The notes below the pieces were generated by a model. It was not told the DNA's origin and made no database searches. It saw nothing but the letters and a program-made list of their open reading frames with translations. The position numbers and the translations under genes are program-made. Of a stretch of 64,000 bases of DNA, positions 47,101 through 53,787 are shown piece by piece. Source of the DNA: Tateyamaria omphalii (lineage in GTDB: Bacteria > Pseudomonadota > Alphaproteobacteria > Rhodobacterales > Rhodobacteraceae); assembly GCF_014651375.1 (NCBI RefSeq), contig NZ_BMWT01000005.1, positions 310,001 to 374,000 on the forward strand, written 5' to 3'. The number at the start of each line of letters is the position of its first letter. Positions within the stretch are counted from its first letter, which is position 1.

Positions 47101-48199
47101 ACAGTGGGTATTGCGCGGCATCAGCGCCCGCAGCATCCGGACCATAGAAAATACGCTGCAACCCCGCGTACTGCTGGCCGAGCTCGTAGTGGCTCCAGTC
47201 CCAGGCGAAGGTCAGCGTGCCGCGGTGATTGCCGGACAAAGGCAACACCACTTGCGTCGGACGCGTGCCGACGGGCTGCGGCAGGTCGTTCTCGACGATC
47301 TGCACCAAAATGCTCTCTTCGCCTGATGCTTTGTCAAACTTTATGGCGGGAGCATCGATATCGAGTGAAATCCGCGTGTTACGCCGCAATTCCAGTTGCC
47401 ATGTCCCGATCTGCAACGTCGCGTTTGTCGGCACTGCATATGCGGTTGACGATGCAACAATATCATAGGTGTCAGAAGCATGACGCCATGCAACACGGGA
47501 AAACGTGGTGGGTTCTCTGGTGAGAACACCATTCAGTTCCGCCAGCAGATCATTGGGGTCAACGTCTTCGTCAGAAAAGACATAAGCACCAGTGCTGTCG
47601 TAGCTTTCGGATAAGGTCAGTGTATCCGTCGTACTTTGACCTTCGAACAGATAGTAGTAGGTCAAGGCAACATGCCCGTCGCCGGACCCGTTGTTGCTGG
47701 CGACATATAAAGTCGCTTTGTCATCGGTTGCGGCCAATGCGAAAGTGATGTCATCCCCGCTTTCATGCGGAACAACTGCCGGTGCCGAACGGGTTGTGAA
47801 CAGCGCAGGATCCGGTTCAGCCTCCTCGATCACGGACTTCGCGATCGTCTCGTTCTCATCAAAGAGGAGAACAGTGATCTGAAATCCGTCCGTTGTCACC
47901 GTGTTGCGCGGCTGAAGGCTGTTGTCGAAAACGATGATCTGCACATCGAGAACGGTTTTGACTTCAGGTCCGACTTCGATAACGTACGTTATCGTGGCGC
48001 CACCATTGATATTGACGATCAACTCGTTATGGCCGATGCCCAGAACATCACGCTGTGGCGCCGAAGCCCACCCATATACGGTGGTCATGTCCAACTGCGC
48101 CTCTTGGAGGTCCAGCCCCTTGATATGGCGTTTGCCACCCTGGTTCAAAACCAACTCGACATCGCTGACCGAACCATTCAGAAAATATGCATTCGCCAT
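38102..48199 (-). CDS. Giant 3365-aa protein with a small-protein-like N-terminal domain
   Basis: One uninterrupted frame of more than 10 kb. I do not recognise it as a known toxin, adhesin, NRPS/PKS or phage-tail family. There is no signal peptide, and no clear membrane helix was found. Residues 1 to about 115 (starting MANAYFLNGS, with KTVLDVQ and a late ITV strand) are paralogous to the small proteins at 48317 and 49155. Near residues 1370-1405 is a Lys/Asp/Gly linker (DPDDGGGGTGGGG, then ADDDKEDDEGG). Residues about 1420-1660 are strongly beta-type with alternating hydrophobics (LSLTGNVFGKVDFEIIAVDV). The long C-terminal part is acidic, Pro/Asp/Asn-rich and ends in DSADWW. GGGGGTGAT precedes the ATG. 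Last gene of its operon, after a hairpin. Confidence 0.92.
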   Translation of the reverse strand: MANAYFLNGSVSDVELVLNQGGKRHIKGLDLQEAQLDMTTVYGWASAPQRDVLGIGHNELIVNINGGATITYVIEVGPEVKTVLDVQIIVFDNSLQPRNTVTTDGFQITVLLFDENETIAKSVIEEAEPDPALFTTRSAPAVVPHESGDDITFALAATDDKATLYVASNNGSGDGHVALTYYYLFEGQSTTDTLTLSESYDSTGAYVFSDEDVDPNDLLAELNGVLTREPTTFSRVAWRHASDTYDIVASSTAYAVPTNATLQIGTWQLELRRNTRISLDIDAPAIKFDKASGEESILVQIVENDLPQPVGTRPTQVVLPLSGNHRGTLTFAWDWSHYELGQQYAGLQRIFYGPDAAGADAAQYPLFTPASDPGPIRVKDLFFNVYLQPLAPLNDLRTRMALDLSKQSALISHYLSSTTNAPVSITPAVPKTQDLTGGFGFAKNTGAEESDRYLCPVGEFEVGSGDGLTSEERVQIRSGLAGTEYVLVEPGDRLVFEAGKPAFATSYDPQNGTPTTLDDALTTSWIRVLKQSTLDAAAGVEVVDTSYCAQASSSTYFGRELDKAKARYEFPIAVGASLLQFQQANQDVAFPMLPYGGVFYSDEDEGIVNPNANLSAEELSAIERQVVSPDRRNTLQPHFSVDYGPIFFDTSTNLAFDGGYARTPLGLLAELNPVDGGTPPAGTIKNLILARSPQNPDQLLQLTSDEDSNGVVNPTFSNTVLNDSLFLVATDQAAFEPFPDKDIKLGDFTFDVQMGNADNQAVSIFKFVPGVTARELIEDDNTWTTLIQDGATKSDVQARLLAYVKAADDGGDLFDAFRKTIDDPNWNGILVFNCPLKYDELPLDIQILLGGIKGQLLAHHFGITINRVEDMDSVTSVQHSSLFSVINYDSAKLNPPYTIPESPPTEFPDFRVLLLNVQYANSKLAVFDSQIAFSIKELFGSSVTLQPGPVMDYPEYGTIVIDGVYTLFEDGTGSLLFSTKDERSFVYDDTGDTFTALVAQSITEATLVPVTRRDGTDDCKVIAASAFRISGLLAFKDNIAGDLFSYGEVADNLPTKGLAITDYGFDMTTCIKADNTADLVDGIPTNLTGIKVDQMLSEARDHSFERTFPGTIEAVVRSPDGLTPSEIGEWQVKTGSGTNTGAPRYSLQFEVPLGTFGMLASFKTDLTATLLIGWDPETTDPDKQVGVILRLPPEISGPKGFMFEGVIASDFEYVQLDRFEFGETTYVSMLRFMHFQSMLLNFFLSYGVGPKDLGIFGAPGDPGGRNSLFWIGKSTDTNWDGPTISVTLVDVPQGYLGRSFEIKTDPTNPNVITEVFNQLNLMTDKTVEQVARLIFANLDLYNSDAGIAFALQFKYQSLKLTTVLIDSSFYGLQINITPQKKKDPDDGGGGTGGGGKELVASNGTAVLADDDKEDDEGGFLGKVKGFTFTIIYRKVSDEVGVYSADIYLDLGTIPLGAVMLSLPNFSISIWTNGDWRFAVGWPFTGATAHPITVQFQAGPLPLIVKAGFYLGKLSSAAAPDQFSTEFNLIWTFGLGIAGGVGKEFEKGPLKAGASLMLGCTIEGFLASFDGKMTQTGVDYWWWGVSLSLTGNVFGKVDFEIIAVDVSLTISLTVAFAIETAHSSPLKLTAEVVAKASVKIVFVKISFSFKAKLDLIDTVIGNGSAVAKLSGPTPTAVNSGRPLEAQDLREAMAIPGQAPWARLSKGVHTRRAEDKTQIDVGFVLQPTAIATNDSTENWAPQGVATLVLESGGLNSPFGVLASELSSWLIDAYGGASTTFHEQLVTTETALQSGEFDRAAILAALSETFIFNIGKTAFAADTAVVSMAMPDSLGLEYNGGKVMNASLRDSIASFGHLRLPSNYSAIVAAYFGGGDILQASERVEESTAGLVFDEYFNLLGQQVIQLLIETGAPDLATALSEISIDDLGGFVSRFLMGGVRLPDPNDTSKLEALYVLTGQQFPLAKKDDAWVLNARLTSTPDTPEWVKVADDATSSLEPSMVHTSGPVSPPWTVGPLRALVEKPLIFPMNNINKWSDGEDEYIISVLSEDVVQSVRDWRKDNGATTGPWLVNQLFGGEADADQQTDLSTGGTPWEADSALVLPIRLASIPDPDAVEPGAILVDTFSLLGTDEANRAMLQALLDEIDAGNEAVNSINLLVSESRGNWASAKTPRVLVRTDLSTVSTPAGVAAAEAVAEANTGVESDPTPSLNWAKPGEGGVQFARFLRLTWEVSVVHSSGFYLQVEGLDLNMFQNGPADLALVVQFGSKGSITPAAPYQNALIGSAPENGKAIFSTLAENSEGTPVQGYTAAYAGGSVGWSITWDNAPDEADAGSGDFLQGLYQMVSYRIKKINGTAQPNANWSRPINANDESGADADTVTWIYSKAFETAQLVGSDNRYGAVDDVFTVRISIEDVFGNSVPASLMDTTDLKVVYNDDLMGLADWSGTQVYYAVEDKGGVQLGLRMSFDPSTIQDSEGKVNAEQLQVTTQAYAKIYEQLTDQPNTSAAVDTGGTLAPTPLGALTSGASVISGLVGYVKPLLDWLRAGGSGDAPAPVTLAMPLDKSQPANWAGDLQELVVSLVLQRANVSDEIADKAPEVRLVNSPLQPVEDTGEKADPSGLTSFADKFETAYYPFDDKVGVVKVATGQNSDITSQRFGRRSIWLQRWGKGVGTEVEIVKGDDGKPEPIFYAPTPLSRQLITRDVPDLKDYGNPSGSEKGYDLVNRIFNSTDMDQWGALFLTTVETIFSPIMAPAVADHSSREDELYDPFVQNKETLAGSISDKITYVYDEPDGTGDPKSAKETWRQALLRTLANDYGFSTLTQLEAIVNLNGSIEPNGDSTLPPQLYGAVQVPGQGDPGTLPYALTPSTLPLVQTTADHKNWLNFLASASDPEAQRAFNLDLNYEVNQLEHQRDGQASDRGYVPSSWLTFVLQQNPGDLPQAQENTLTQPIGETRIPIPLRSYPPLPKLLSTKAQAKTTVSTIQDALVWDYELQVERSAADQDTLNLSLTFNQLQTTTVPGSAPDAALLAANDGRDPPNDLFDALARFVYEYPQLQPKIEQLPADGGAESVNALKDFSSIIAGVAATWSSWHPPEPHLGGLNLVEPDDDTEVWHFEIQNVESNTDLQVKAAWSRASGTPPWPTIMGYTFKSASADVAIYSPDGGKSERSLTLQWNDLYVLDYQNVLPSAFTERNRNLAVPPQQTNPDFVYRTETVAWPTPIVPLNSAPDQIDLDPKSTLAEAIEALFVSLTTPPADSVQNGTNPPLETESSIAYRYEVMANNGSSAYSILPVFLVAGKVDPGDEKSLAGQIASNLSNWQSTTGAQSPDSSLKFLLTVFATTIVADNDRLPLVQFQELVIPVPKDSADWW

Positions 48200-48240
48200 A
48201 GCTCATCACCCCCAAAAAACGTGCGGTAACGGGAAAACAC

Positions 48241-48264
48241 CCGACCGGAAAATCTACCGGTCGG
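48241..48264 (-). terminator. Hairpin between the small-protein gene and the giant gene
   Basis: CCGACCGG (48241-48248) pairs perfectly with CCGGTCGG (48257-48264) around an 8-nt loop; on the minus strand GTGTTTTCC follows. This is a terminator-like stem 53 bp after the 121-aa gene and before the giant gene. It could let only part of the transcripts enter the 10-kb giant gene, giving many small proteins per giant. Confidence 0.65.
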
Positions 48265-48316
48265 ACATCAACTGATTTTAGATCATGTCAGGCCGCCATA
48301 GCGCCGCTTTGACAGG

Positions 48317-48682
48317 TCAGGTGTCCAACCTGTTGACCAAGGTGATCGTGATGCCAGAACTGTCGCCAGTGGCATCCTCGCCGACGATCGTGTCTTCGAA
48401 CATGAAGAAATACAGATCCAGCACGGTCGAAACCTTGGATGTAATGGAGTAACGCCGGGTTGCTGTCCCTTGCTTCGACACGAACAGCAGCTCATTGTCA
48501 TTCATATCCCCGCCGAACACGTTCGCGTCAGGGCGCGCATTGATTTCTGCCGCCCATGCAGGGCCTGAAACCGCTGTGCCGTCTGAATTCACCGAAATCG
48601 GTGCCAAGGGGTTCTGTGCGCCTGCGTTCAGGGTGACCTTCACTTCGGTGGGACTTGCATTGATAAAGTACGCTTTTGCCAT
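48317..48682 (-). CDS. Small MAKAYFIN-domain protein (121 aa)
   Basis: A 121-aa protein of unknown family. It begins MAKAYFINASP and carries NVFGGDMNDNELLFV, ITSKVSTVLDLYFFMFED and GDSSGITITL. The same sequence blocks in the same order occur in the 142-aa protein at 49155 and, more weakly, in the first 115 residues of the giant protein, so it is a free-standing copy of that domain. No signal peptide is seen; the pattern is all-beta. AGGAGGAAG precedes the ATG. It sits directly upstream of the giant gene in the same operon, separated by a hairpin. Confidence 0.85.
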   Translation of the reverse strand: MAKAYFINASPTEVKVTLNAGAQNPLAPISVNSDGTAVSGPAWAAEINARPDANVFGGDMNDNELLFVSKQGTATRRYSITSKVSTVLDLYFFMFEDTIVGEDATGDSSGITITLVNRLDT

Positions 48683-48736
48683 TTCTGGGCTTCCTCCTGG
48701 TTGGATAGTGAAATCTGAACTCTAAAACTGACTCCA

Positions 48737-49084
48737 TCAGCTTGGATAAATCTTTTCACCCAACTGCTTTCCAAGCTGTGAAATTACCAAATACCCATCG
48801 AATACCCACAACAGCATTTCTGTATTCGGCGCCGCACCTTCCGGATCATGAAGATCATTGTACGTTTGCGATCCCGAAACCGCCTTGGATTTGATGACCA
48901 GCGTGTTGATCCGTCCCCACACTCCGGGTGTGGGAGCATTCGTCGGCTCGCGCCGAACCGATAGCGAATCCGGTATGTAGTTGTGTTTTGCCTCGCTCGG
49001 CTTGAGTTCAGACAAGACTTTGGTGTTCAGCGTCGACGTCATCTTGTCCGCTTGCCAGTTAACTATGCGTAGGTTTGCAGACAT
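48737..49084 (-). CDS. Small hypothetical protein of the giant-protein operon (115 aa)
   Basis: A 115-aa protein. The start at 49084 is fixed by a strong ribosome-binding site (AGGAGGGCGAG); the longer open frame upstream runs into the previous gene. It begins MSANLRIVNWQADKMTS and ends in a strand-rich stretch with NTLVIKSKAVSGSQ and MLLWVFDGYLVISQLG. It lacks the MAKAYFIN start but lies between two genes that have it, and its SKAVSG and WVFDGYLVI blocks faintly echo theirs. No family is recognised and no signal peptide is seen. Confidence 0.8.
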   Translation of the reverse strand: MSANLRIVNWQADKMTSTLNTKVLSELKPSEAKHNYIPDSLSVRREPTNAPTPGVWGRINTLVIKSKAVSGSQTYNDLHDPEGAAPNTEMLLWVFDGYLVISQLGKQLGEKIYPS

Positions 49085-49154
49085 AACTCGCCCTCCTGTC
49101 GTGAAAACTGACGAGATGCAGGCAAACCCTTCACAGCAGTGTTCGGAGTGCCTG

Positions 49155-49583
49155 CTACTTGCGCCACTGCTGAATGCTGCGTGTACCCAGAGATTGCGCG
49201 CGCATTGCTCCACCCAAACCTTGGGTCCACGGAACAACGGTAATACCCGAACTGTCGCCGGTCATGTCCACGCCGTTGATCCTGCCGTCTCGGACGTAGA
49301 AAAACAAATCCAGCGCGATCGATACCTTTGACTGCACATTGAACACCAATGGCGCGGTGTGGGACTCTAAAAATACTGTAACCGCATTGATAAGGTTCGA
49401 CCCGCCAAACGCATTGCGCCCAGGATACGCGGCAATTGTCGCAGGCCATGAATGGTACGTCATCACAGGCGTGTTGTCTCTTTTGACAACCTCGAAACGA
49501 TCCAGTGGATTGTTCTTCGGATTTGCGTTCAGGTTGACCGTCATTGCGAAGGGCGTTGCGTTGATGAAATATGCCTTGGCCAT
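49155..49583 (-). CDS. Small MAKAYFIN-domain protein (142 aa)
   Basis: A 142-aa protein, first gene of the giant-protein operon. It shares with the 121-aa protein the start MAKAYFINA, NAFGG, SKVS-x2-LDLFF and GDSSGIT, and has an extra C-terminal tail (GLGGAMRAQSLGTRSIQQWRK region, basic). No signal peptide and no clear ribosome-binding site are seen before the ATG. A promoter with an overlapping palindrome lies 180 bp upstream, leaving a long leader. Function unknown. Confidence 0.82.
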   Translation of the reverse strand: MAKAYFINATPFAMTVNLNANPKNNPLDRFEVVKRDNTPVMTYHSWPATIAAYPGRNAFGGSNLINAVTVFLESHTAPLVFNVQSKVSIALDLFFYVRDGRINGVDMTGDSSGITVVPWTQGLGGAMRAQSLGTRSIQQWRK

Positions 49584-49762
49584 AGAGTAATGGGTAACCG
49601 CTTAGCTGCGGTGTTAAAAGTGTCCGTTCAGTCAAGCGCACAGCCATGCCGTCAGTCGTTTCAAAAAAACGCGCGGTTTCGAGAGACACGGAATACATCC
49701 TTTAAAAGGGCTTTCAATTTGGGCGGGAAACCGAAAATTGCCACCACTCGCCTCATGGTAGA

Positions 49763-49791
49763 ATTTTAGTTCGTTGACGTCACGTCAACAA
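49763..49791 (-). promoter_or_regulatory. Promoter with palindromic operator for the giant-protein operon
   Basis: On the minus strand TTGTTG (49791-49786) and TAAAAT (49768-49763) are 17 bp apart. The 17-bp palindrome GTTGACGTCACGTCAAC (49773-49789; 8-bp arms, one central base) fills the spacer and touches the -35 element. This is a classic repressor-site position. No regulator gene is adjacent to suggest which protein binds. Confidence 0.55.
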
Positions 49792-50774
49792 TTTTTCAGG
49801 ACGGCCGATATGTCTCTTGACATATTGAAATCAAAGGGGATTTTCTTGGAATGCGTGAATGTTTTTTGCAAGCGCCGGGTTCAGAATCACTCATTCAATG
49901 CCGCGTATCGGTCCGTATTGTGCGGCACTTGCTTATCACGGCGTCAGGCCAAAAACCGGACATAGTACGTGCCCATTCCACAAGGAAGCTTGCCAGTCGC
50001 ATGAGCTTTGGCCTTGTGGAGAACTGATAAGGTTTTGGTAACACTCCGGCACAGGGCGCATAAGCATCTCGTCACGGTATTCGATGCGCAACGTCAACGA
50101 CAAAGCTTTGATCATCAACGGTTGAGCCGCCGGAATTAGATTTGCTCTCGCTAGGGCTTTCAAGAACGAATGTGCCAAGCTTGTGATCGCGTCTCGACGG
50201 AAGGAACAGCTCGAAAAGGAAGCCGGTGCTCTGCGATCGGGGCTGTGAGACAAGCGGCATGACCTGCGATGCCGAAAGCGCAGAATTCACTTGGAACACA
50301 TATGGACGTCTCGCTGTTCTCATCAACGATGCGGGTGTGCTGCAACTCCAAGTCGAGATTATCTATTTGGAGATTGGCGCTGCGCAAAATCTTCTATTTG
50401 AAGTTTTTTGGCATTGTAAATGGCATGCGACTTTCAGCTAAGAGTTCCGTAAACAAGCGCTAACCCGCGCCAGCCACACCATGAAATCGAAAAACAGCAT
50501 CTTGATCGGTTTGCCGAGTCTCTGTGCCTAAGTCGCGGCAAAATTTGCCTTGTTTAGATGATGACAGCTCGATGCGACAAGCACCGACCAAGTGGATGTC
50601 CGGTTGCTGCTATCAGGTTGTGTCATCTTCGAAATACCTGCGGCACCCCGCACCTCCAAGTCATATATCGTGCGGTGTTGAGCTAAGTGCTTCCAGACAT
50701 CCACAGTAGGGCGGTGCCTCTTTGAAGTTTCTGTACTGGTTCTGCTCGCATGGAACTTTTGGGGTATTACAATC
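49792..50774. other. Gene-poor stretch upstream of the giant-protein operon
   Basis: About 980 bp with only short open frames on both strands and no ribosome-binding sites or family motifs that would support a gene. It may hold remnants of decayed genes. No tRNA or insertion-sequence ends were recognised. Confidence 0.45.
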
Positions 50775-51116
50775 TCAAACGCGCGCAATCTCGCCCTTCA
50801 TATGCGGGTGGAACACGCAGAAGTACGAGGTTTGCATGTCGTCGGTGACCAAAACCTCAGCGACTTGATTTTGCGTAAGCTCGCCTCTGTCCCACTCAAA
50901 ATCGTCTGCAGTGGCGGTGTGCGGAGCAAGGTCTTCATTGACCCACTGAATTGTATCCCCAACTCTTGCGTCGATACGCTCCGGCACAAAGGCAAAGCTC
51001 TTGATCCGGACGACATGGGTCGTCGGTCCAGATGCGGCACTTGGTCCAGCTTTGAAAGCGGTTGCAACTGCAGCCGCTCCCATCAAAACTGCGCGTCGTG
51101 TTTTGTACACTTGCAT
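50775..51116 (-). CDS. Cupredoxin (blue copper) domain protein with twin-arginine signal
   Basis: A 113-aa plastocyanin-like protein. The N-terminus has a Tat-type signal (KTRRAVLMGAAAVATAF). The mature part begins HVVRIKSFAFVPERI and has all type 1 copper ligands: His66 in APHTAT and the Cys100, His103, Met106 set in CVFHPHM (CxxHPxM). It would work in the periplasm as an electron carrier or copper-binding protein. Its ATG overlaps the stop of the DUF4142 gene, so the two are co-translated, which suggests a shared role in copper or redox stress. Confidence 0.9.
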   Translation of the reverse strand: MQVYKTRRAVLMGAAAVATAFKAGPSAASGPTTHVVRIKSFAFVPERIDARVGDTIQWVNEDLAPHTATADDFEWDRGELTQNQVAEVLVTDDMQTSYFCVFHPHMKGEIARV

Positions 51117-51643
51117 CAGTACTTCAGACCTTTGACCATCATTTCTGCGTGCCTTTCATGCGCCTTGAAAATCTCTAGGCCCTGTTCGAAAAGCGCCTTT
51201 ACTTCAGCGTTGTCGATGTTGGGGATCATCGTGCCCTCGACCAGCGCGTTGACCTCCTGATGGTACGCCAGTTCGTTTTCGGCATACGCCATGTCAAAGG
51301 CTTTTCCGTCCAACTCGATGAAGCCCGCAATGATCTTGTCGGCACGCTCATTGAGAGACTGGCTGACTGCGTTGTCCTGCGCGGTTGCACCAAGCTTTTC
51401 CAATAGTCCCAGCGCAGCGTCATTTACTGCTTCATGATCGCGGATCATGGTGCGCGCAAATTCGTGGATGTCCGGGTTCTTCGACAACGCCAGTGCCAGA
51501 TGAGCATAACGGATATCAATGTTGTCGGCGGTGTAAGCAATATGCGCAAATTCCAAGTCGCTCATCGCAGCGATGTCTTGCGCTTGGGCTTGAAGGCCAA
51601 ACATTGTGGCAGCGACGGCCAAAGCAGATACGAGTTTCTTCAC
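51116..51643 (-). CDS. DUF4142 periplasmic protein
   Basis: A 175-aa protein with a Sec signal peptide (KLVSALAVAATMFGLQAQAQ) and a helical ferritin-like DUF4142 domain. Family blocks are FAHIAYTADNIDIRYAHLAL, FARTMIRDHEAVNDAAL, and AYHQEVNALVEGTMIPNI with its AHERHAEMM end. The conserved His/Glu residues could bind metal, but no function is established. Co-translated with the cupredoxin downstream and 178 bp after a permease gene on the same strand. Confidence 0.9.
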   Translation of the reverse strand: MKKLVSALAVAATMFGLQAQAQDIAAMSDLEFAHIAYTADNIDIRYAHLALALSKNPDIHEFARTMIRDHEAVNDAALGLLEKLGATAQDNAVSQSLNERADKIIAGFIELDGKAFDMAYAENELAYHQEVNALVEGTMIPNIDNAEVKALFEQGLEIFKAHERHAEMMVKGLKY

Positions 51644-51821
51644 GACATTTCCTCCAGGTCGATAGGTGACGTGAATGCAATATCGTGTGTACGGATGTCG
51701 GGCCTATGCCCCACAGTTCGTATTTCTATACAGATCGTTCAAGCCTTTGAACAAAGGCGAATTCAAACATGTTCGGTAAATGCTGGACCACCTTCTGCGC
51801 TGGTCGGTTGTACCCTCGACC

Positions 51822-52844
51822 TCAGACGATCCATCCAAAGATGTACCCAGTTCCGAGCGAGCCGAGAATGGCAAGCAGCAAATAAAGCATGAATGGTTTC
51901 AATTTGAGAACCGGTGCAATGGCCATCGCGCCCCAGATGCTGACCACGCCACCCGAGACGAGAAAGGCCATCGCTGCGCCTTCGGACATACCGTTGTCAA
52001 TCAACCCTCGCGTAAGTGGAAGCGCGGCATAGCCGTCGATGTATGCAGGCGCTCCGACAAAAACAGCGGCGGGTATGGCCCACCATTTGTCTTCGCCAAG
52101 ATATGCGGCCAGTGCCCCAGGTGTCAGTGCGGCGTTCAAGGCATACTCGGCGGTAAATGCAGGGATCAGACAGATCAGGATCAATCGCATGGTTGCCCCG
52201 AACTGCCTTCTGAAAGACTGCCGTCGCTCTTCGGACTGCCACACCCAAGGATCGAATGGCCGATCCTCGCTGCATCGTTCAGCACCTAGTTGACGCGCCA
52301 AGCCATTGTCTCGAAGCGCACTCATTGCCCAAGGTGTCTTGACGAAGAGCCCGGTGATGGCACCACCGAACAGGCCCAATCCGAAGGCGGCGAGCGTTTT
52401 GCCAATCGCAAAGCTCAGGCCAAGGGTTGCAGCGGTTGTCGCGAGCATCGCGGGGTCCGTTATTGGTGAGGACAGCCAAAACGCCATGATCGGAGCAAGC
52501 GGCACGCCCGCGGCCAGCAATCCAGCCATCAAAGGCAGCACGGTCACGCCGCACACAGGCGTGATGGCGCCTATGAGGGACGCGGTAAACACTGCTCGCA
52601 GCGTTCTGCCCTCGAATACGTCGGCGATGTGAGCATCTGCGCCGCTGGCAATGATCCAGGCCGCAAGAACAATGCCTGGAATAACGAAAGGAGCCACGAC
52701 GATCAGGCCCCAGACGACGAACTTTGCGGCGTTTGCTGCGTGGTCTGGCCAGGCGAGAGCAAGACCTGCCAACAGAAGCACAGAAACGCCCCACACCAGG
52801 GGTTTTCGGTTGGATACTCGGTGGGCAGCGGTCTGATCGGACAT
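51822..52844 (-). CDS. Permease of the YraQ (DUF318) family
   Basis: A 340-aa membrane protein with about eight hydrophobic segments. The start at 52844 follows AAAGGAG. Family hallmarks are the repeated VCGVTVLPLMAGLLAAGVPL with AFWLSSPITDPAM, and the second-half AAVFVGAPAYIDGYAALPL with GAAMAFLVSGGVVSIWG. YraQ permeases are predicted efflux or uptake channels, often in arsenic, cobalt or redox contexts, without a settled substrate. A LysR-type gene is divergent 85 bp away and probably controls it. Confidence 0.88.
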   Translation of the reverse strand: MSDQTAAHRVSNRKPLVWGVSVLLLAGLALAWPDHAANAAKFVVWGLIVVAPFVIPGIVLAAWIIASGADAHIADVFEGRTLRAVFTASLIGAITPVCGVTVLPLMAGLLAAGVPLAPIMAFWLSSPITDPAMLATTAATLGLSFAIGKTLAAFGLGLFGGAITGLFVKTPWAMSALRDNGLARQLGAERCSEDRPFDPWVWQSEERRQSFRRQFGATMRLILICLIPAFTAEYALNAALTPGALAAYLGEDKWWAIPAAVFVGAPAYIDGYAALPLTRGLIDNGMSEGAAMAFLVSGGVVSIWGAMAIAPVLKLKPFMLYLLLAILGSLGTGYIFGWIV

Positions 52845-52929
52845 CGGATACTCCTTTGATCTTGAAAAATAGCTGTCCATCAGGCATCTGTGAAACGGGT
52901 AGTTTCAATCTCAGGTATTGAAAAAACAG

Positions 52930-53787
52930 ATGGAGAATTTGGACAGCGATCTCTTGCGAACCTTCATCGCCGTGGCAGAGGCCGGCAGCGTTACGGAAGG
53001 TGCGGCACGGATCCACCGATCTCAGTCTGCGACGAGTCTTCAGATCAAACGTCTCGAAACCATCCTGCATCAACCCGTCTTTGACCGTCATGGTCGCGGG
53101 GTGGTCTTAAGTGACACGGGACGAAAGCTTTTCCCAGTCGCGCAGGAGGTAACGGCTCGTCTCGACGCAGCGCTACAAGAGATTTCCCAGAATTCATTGG
53201 GCGGGAAATTGCGCTTGGGCATACCCGACGATCATGGACAGACCAAACTTGCTGAGATCATTGCGGCCTTCACCCGCCACCATCCGAAAGTCGAATTGGA
53301 TGTGACCTGCGCATTGAGCACAAGGTTCCCCGAGGACCTCAACAAGGGTCTGTTAGACCTCGCGATCTATGAGGTCGAAAGCCCATCAGGGCACGAAGAA
53401 GTTCTGTATGAAGACCCGACATGTTGGATGTCATCGGTACATCGCAGTTTTCAGCCCGATGAATGCCTCCCGGTGGCCTTGTTCGATCATGCGTGCTGGT
53501 GGCGCGATGTTGCGAGTACTTCACTGCAAGCCCGTGGAAAACCATATCGTGTTGTCTATTCCAGCCAAAGTGTCTCAGGCGTGCTTGCAGCAGTCGAAGC
53601 GGGGATCGCTGTCGGTCTGCTCGGCCGCTCATCGCTGCAAGGCGGTTTGTCGGTGGTGAACGAGGCATTGGGCTTTGCCAGCACGCCGTCCTCCAAACTG
53701 GTGATGGCATCGCGCAAAGCGAGTGAGTGCCAGTCTCAGAATGCCATGAAAGCCGCGATCCGTGGCGCGTTTATGGCTCGGATGTGA
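52930..53787 (+). CDS. LysR family transcriptional regulator
   Basis: A 285-aa LysR regulator. The ATG at 52930 is preferred to a TTG four codons before, since LDSDLLRTFIAVAEAGSVTE is the family start. The winged helix-turn-helix (GAARIHRSQSATSLQIKRLE) is followed by the linker and a ligand-binding domain from about residue 92 (LRLGIPDDHG). Divergent from the YraQ permease, its likely target; the 85-bp gap must hold the site. The inducer is unknown. Confidence 0.9.
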   Translation: MENLDSDLLRTFIAVAEAGSVTEGAARIHRSQSATSLQIKRLETILHQPVFDRHGRGVVLSDTGRKLFPVAQEVTARLDAALQEISQNSLGGKLRLGIPDDHGQTKLAEIIAAFTRHHPKVELDVTCALSTRFPEDLNKGLLDLAIYEVESPSGHEEVLYEDPTCWMSSVHRSFQPDECLPVALFDHACWWRDVASTSLQARGKPYRVVYSSQSVSGVLAAVEAGIAVGLLGRSSLQGGLSVVNEALGFASTPSSKLVMASRKASECQSQNAMKAAIRGAFMARM

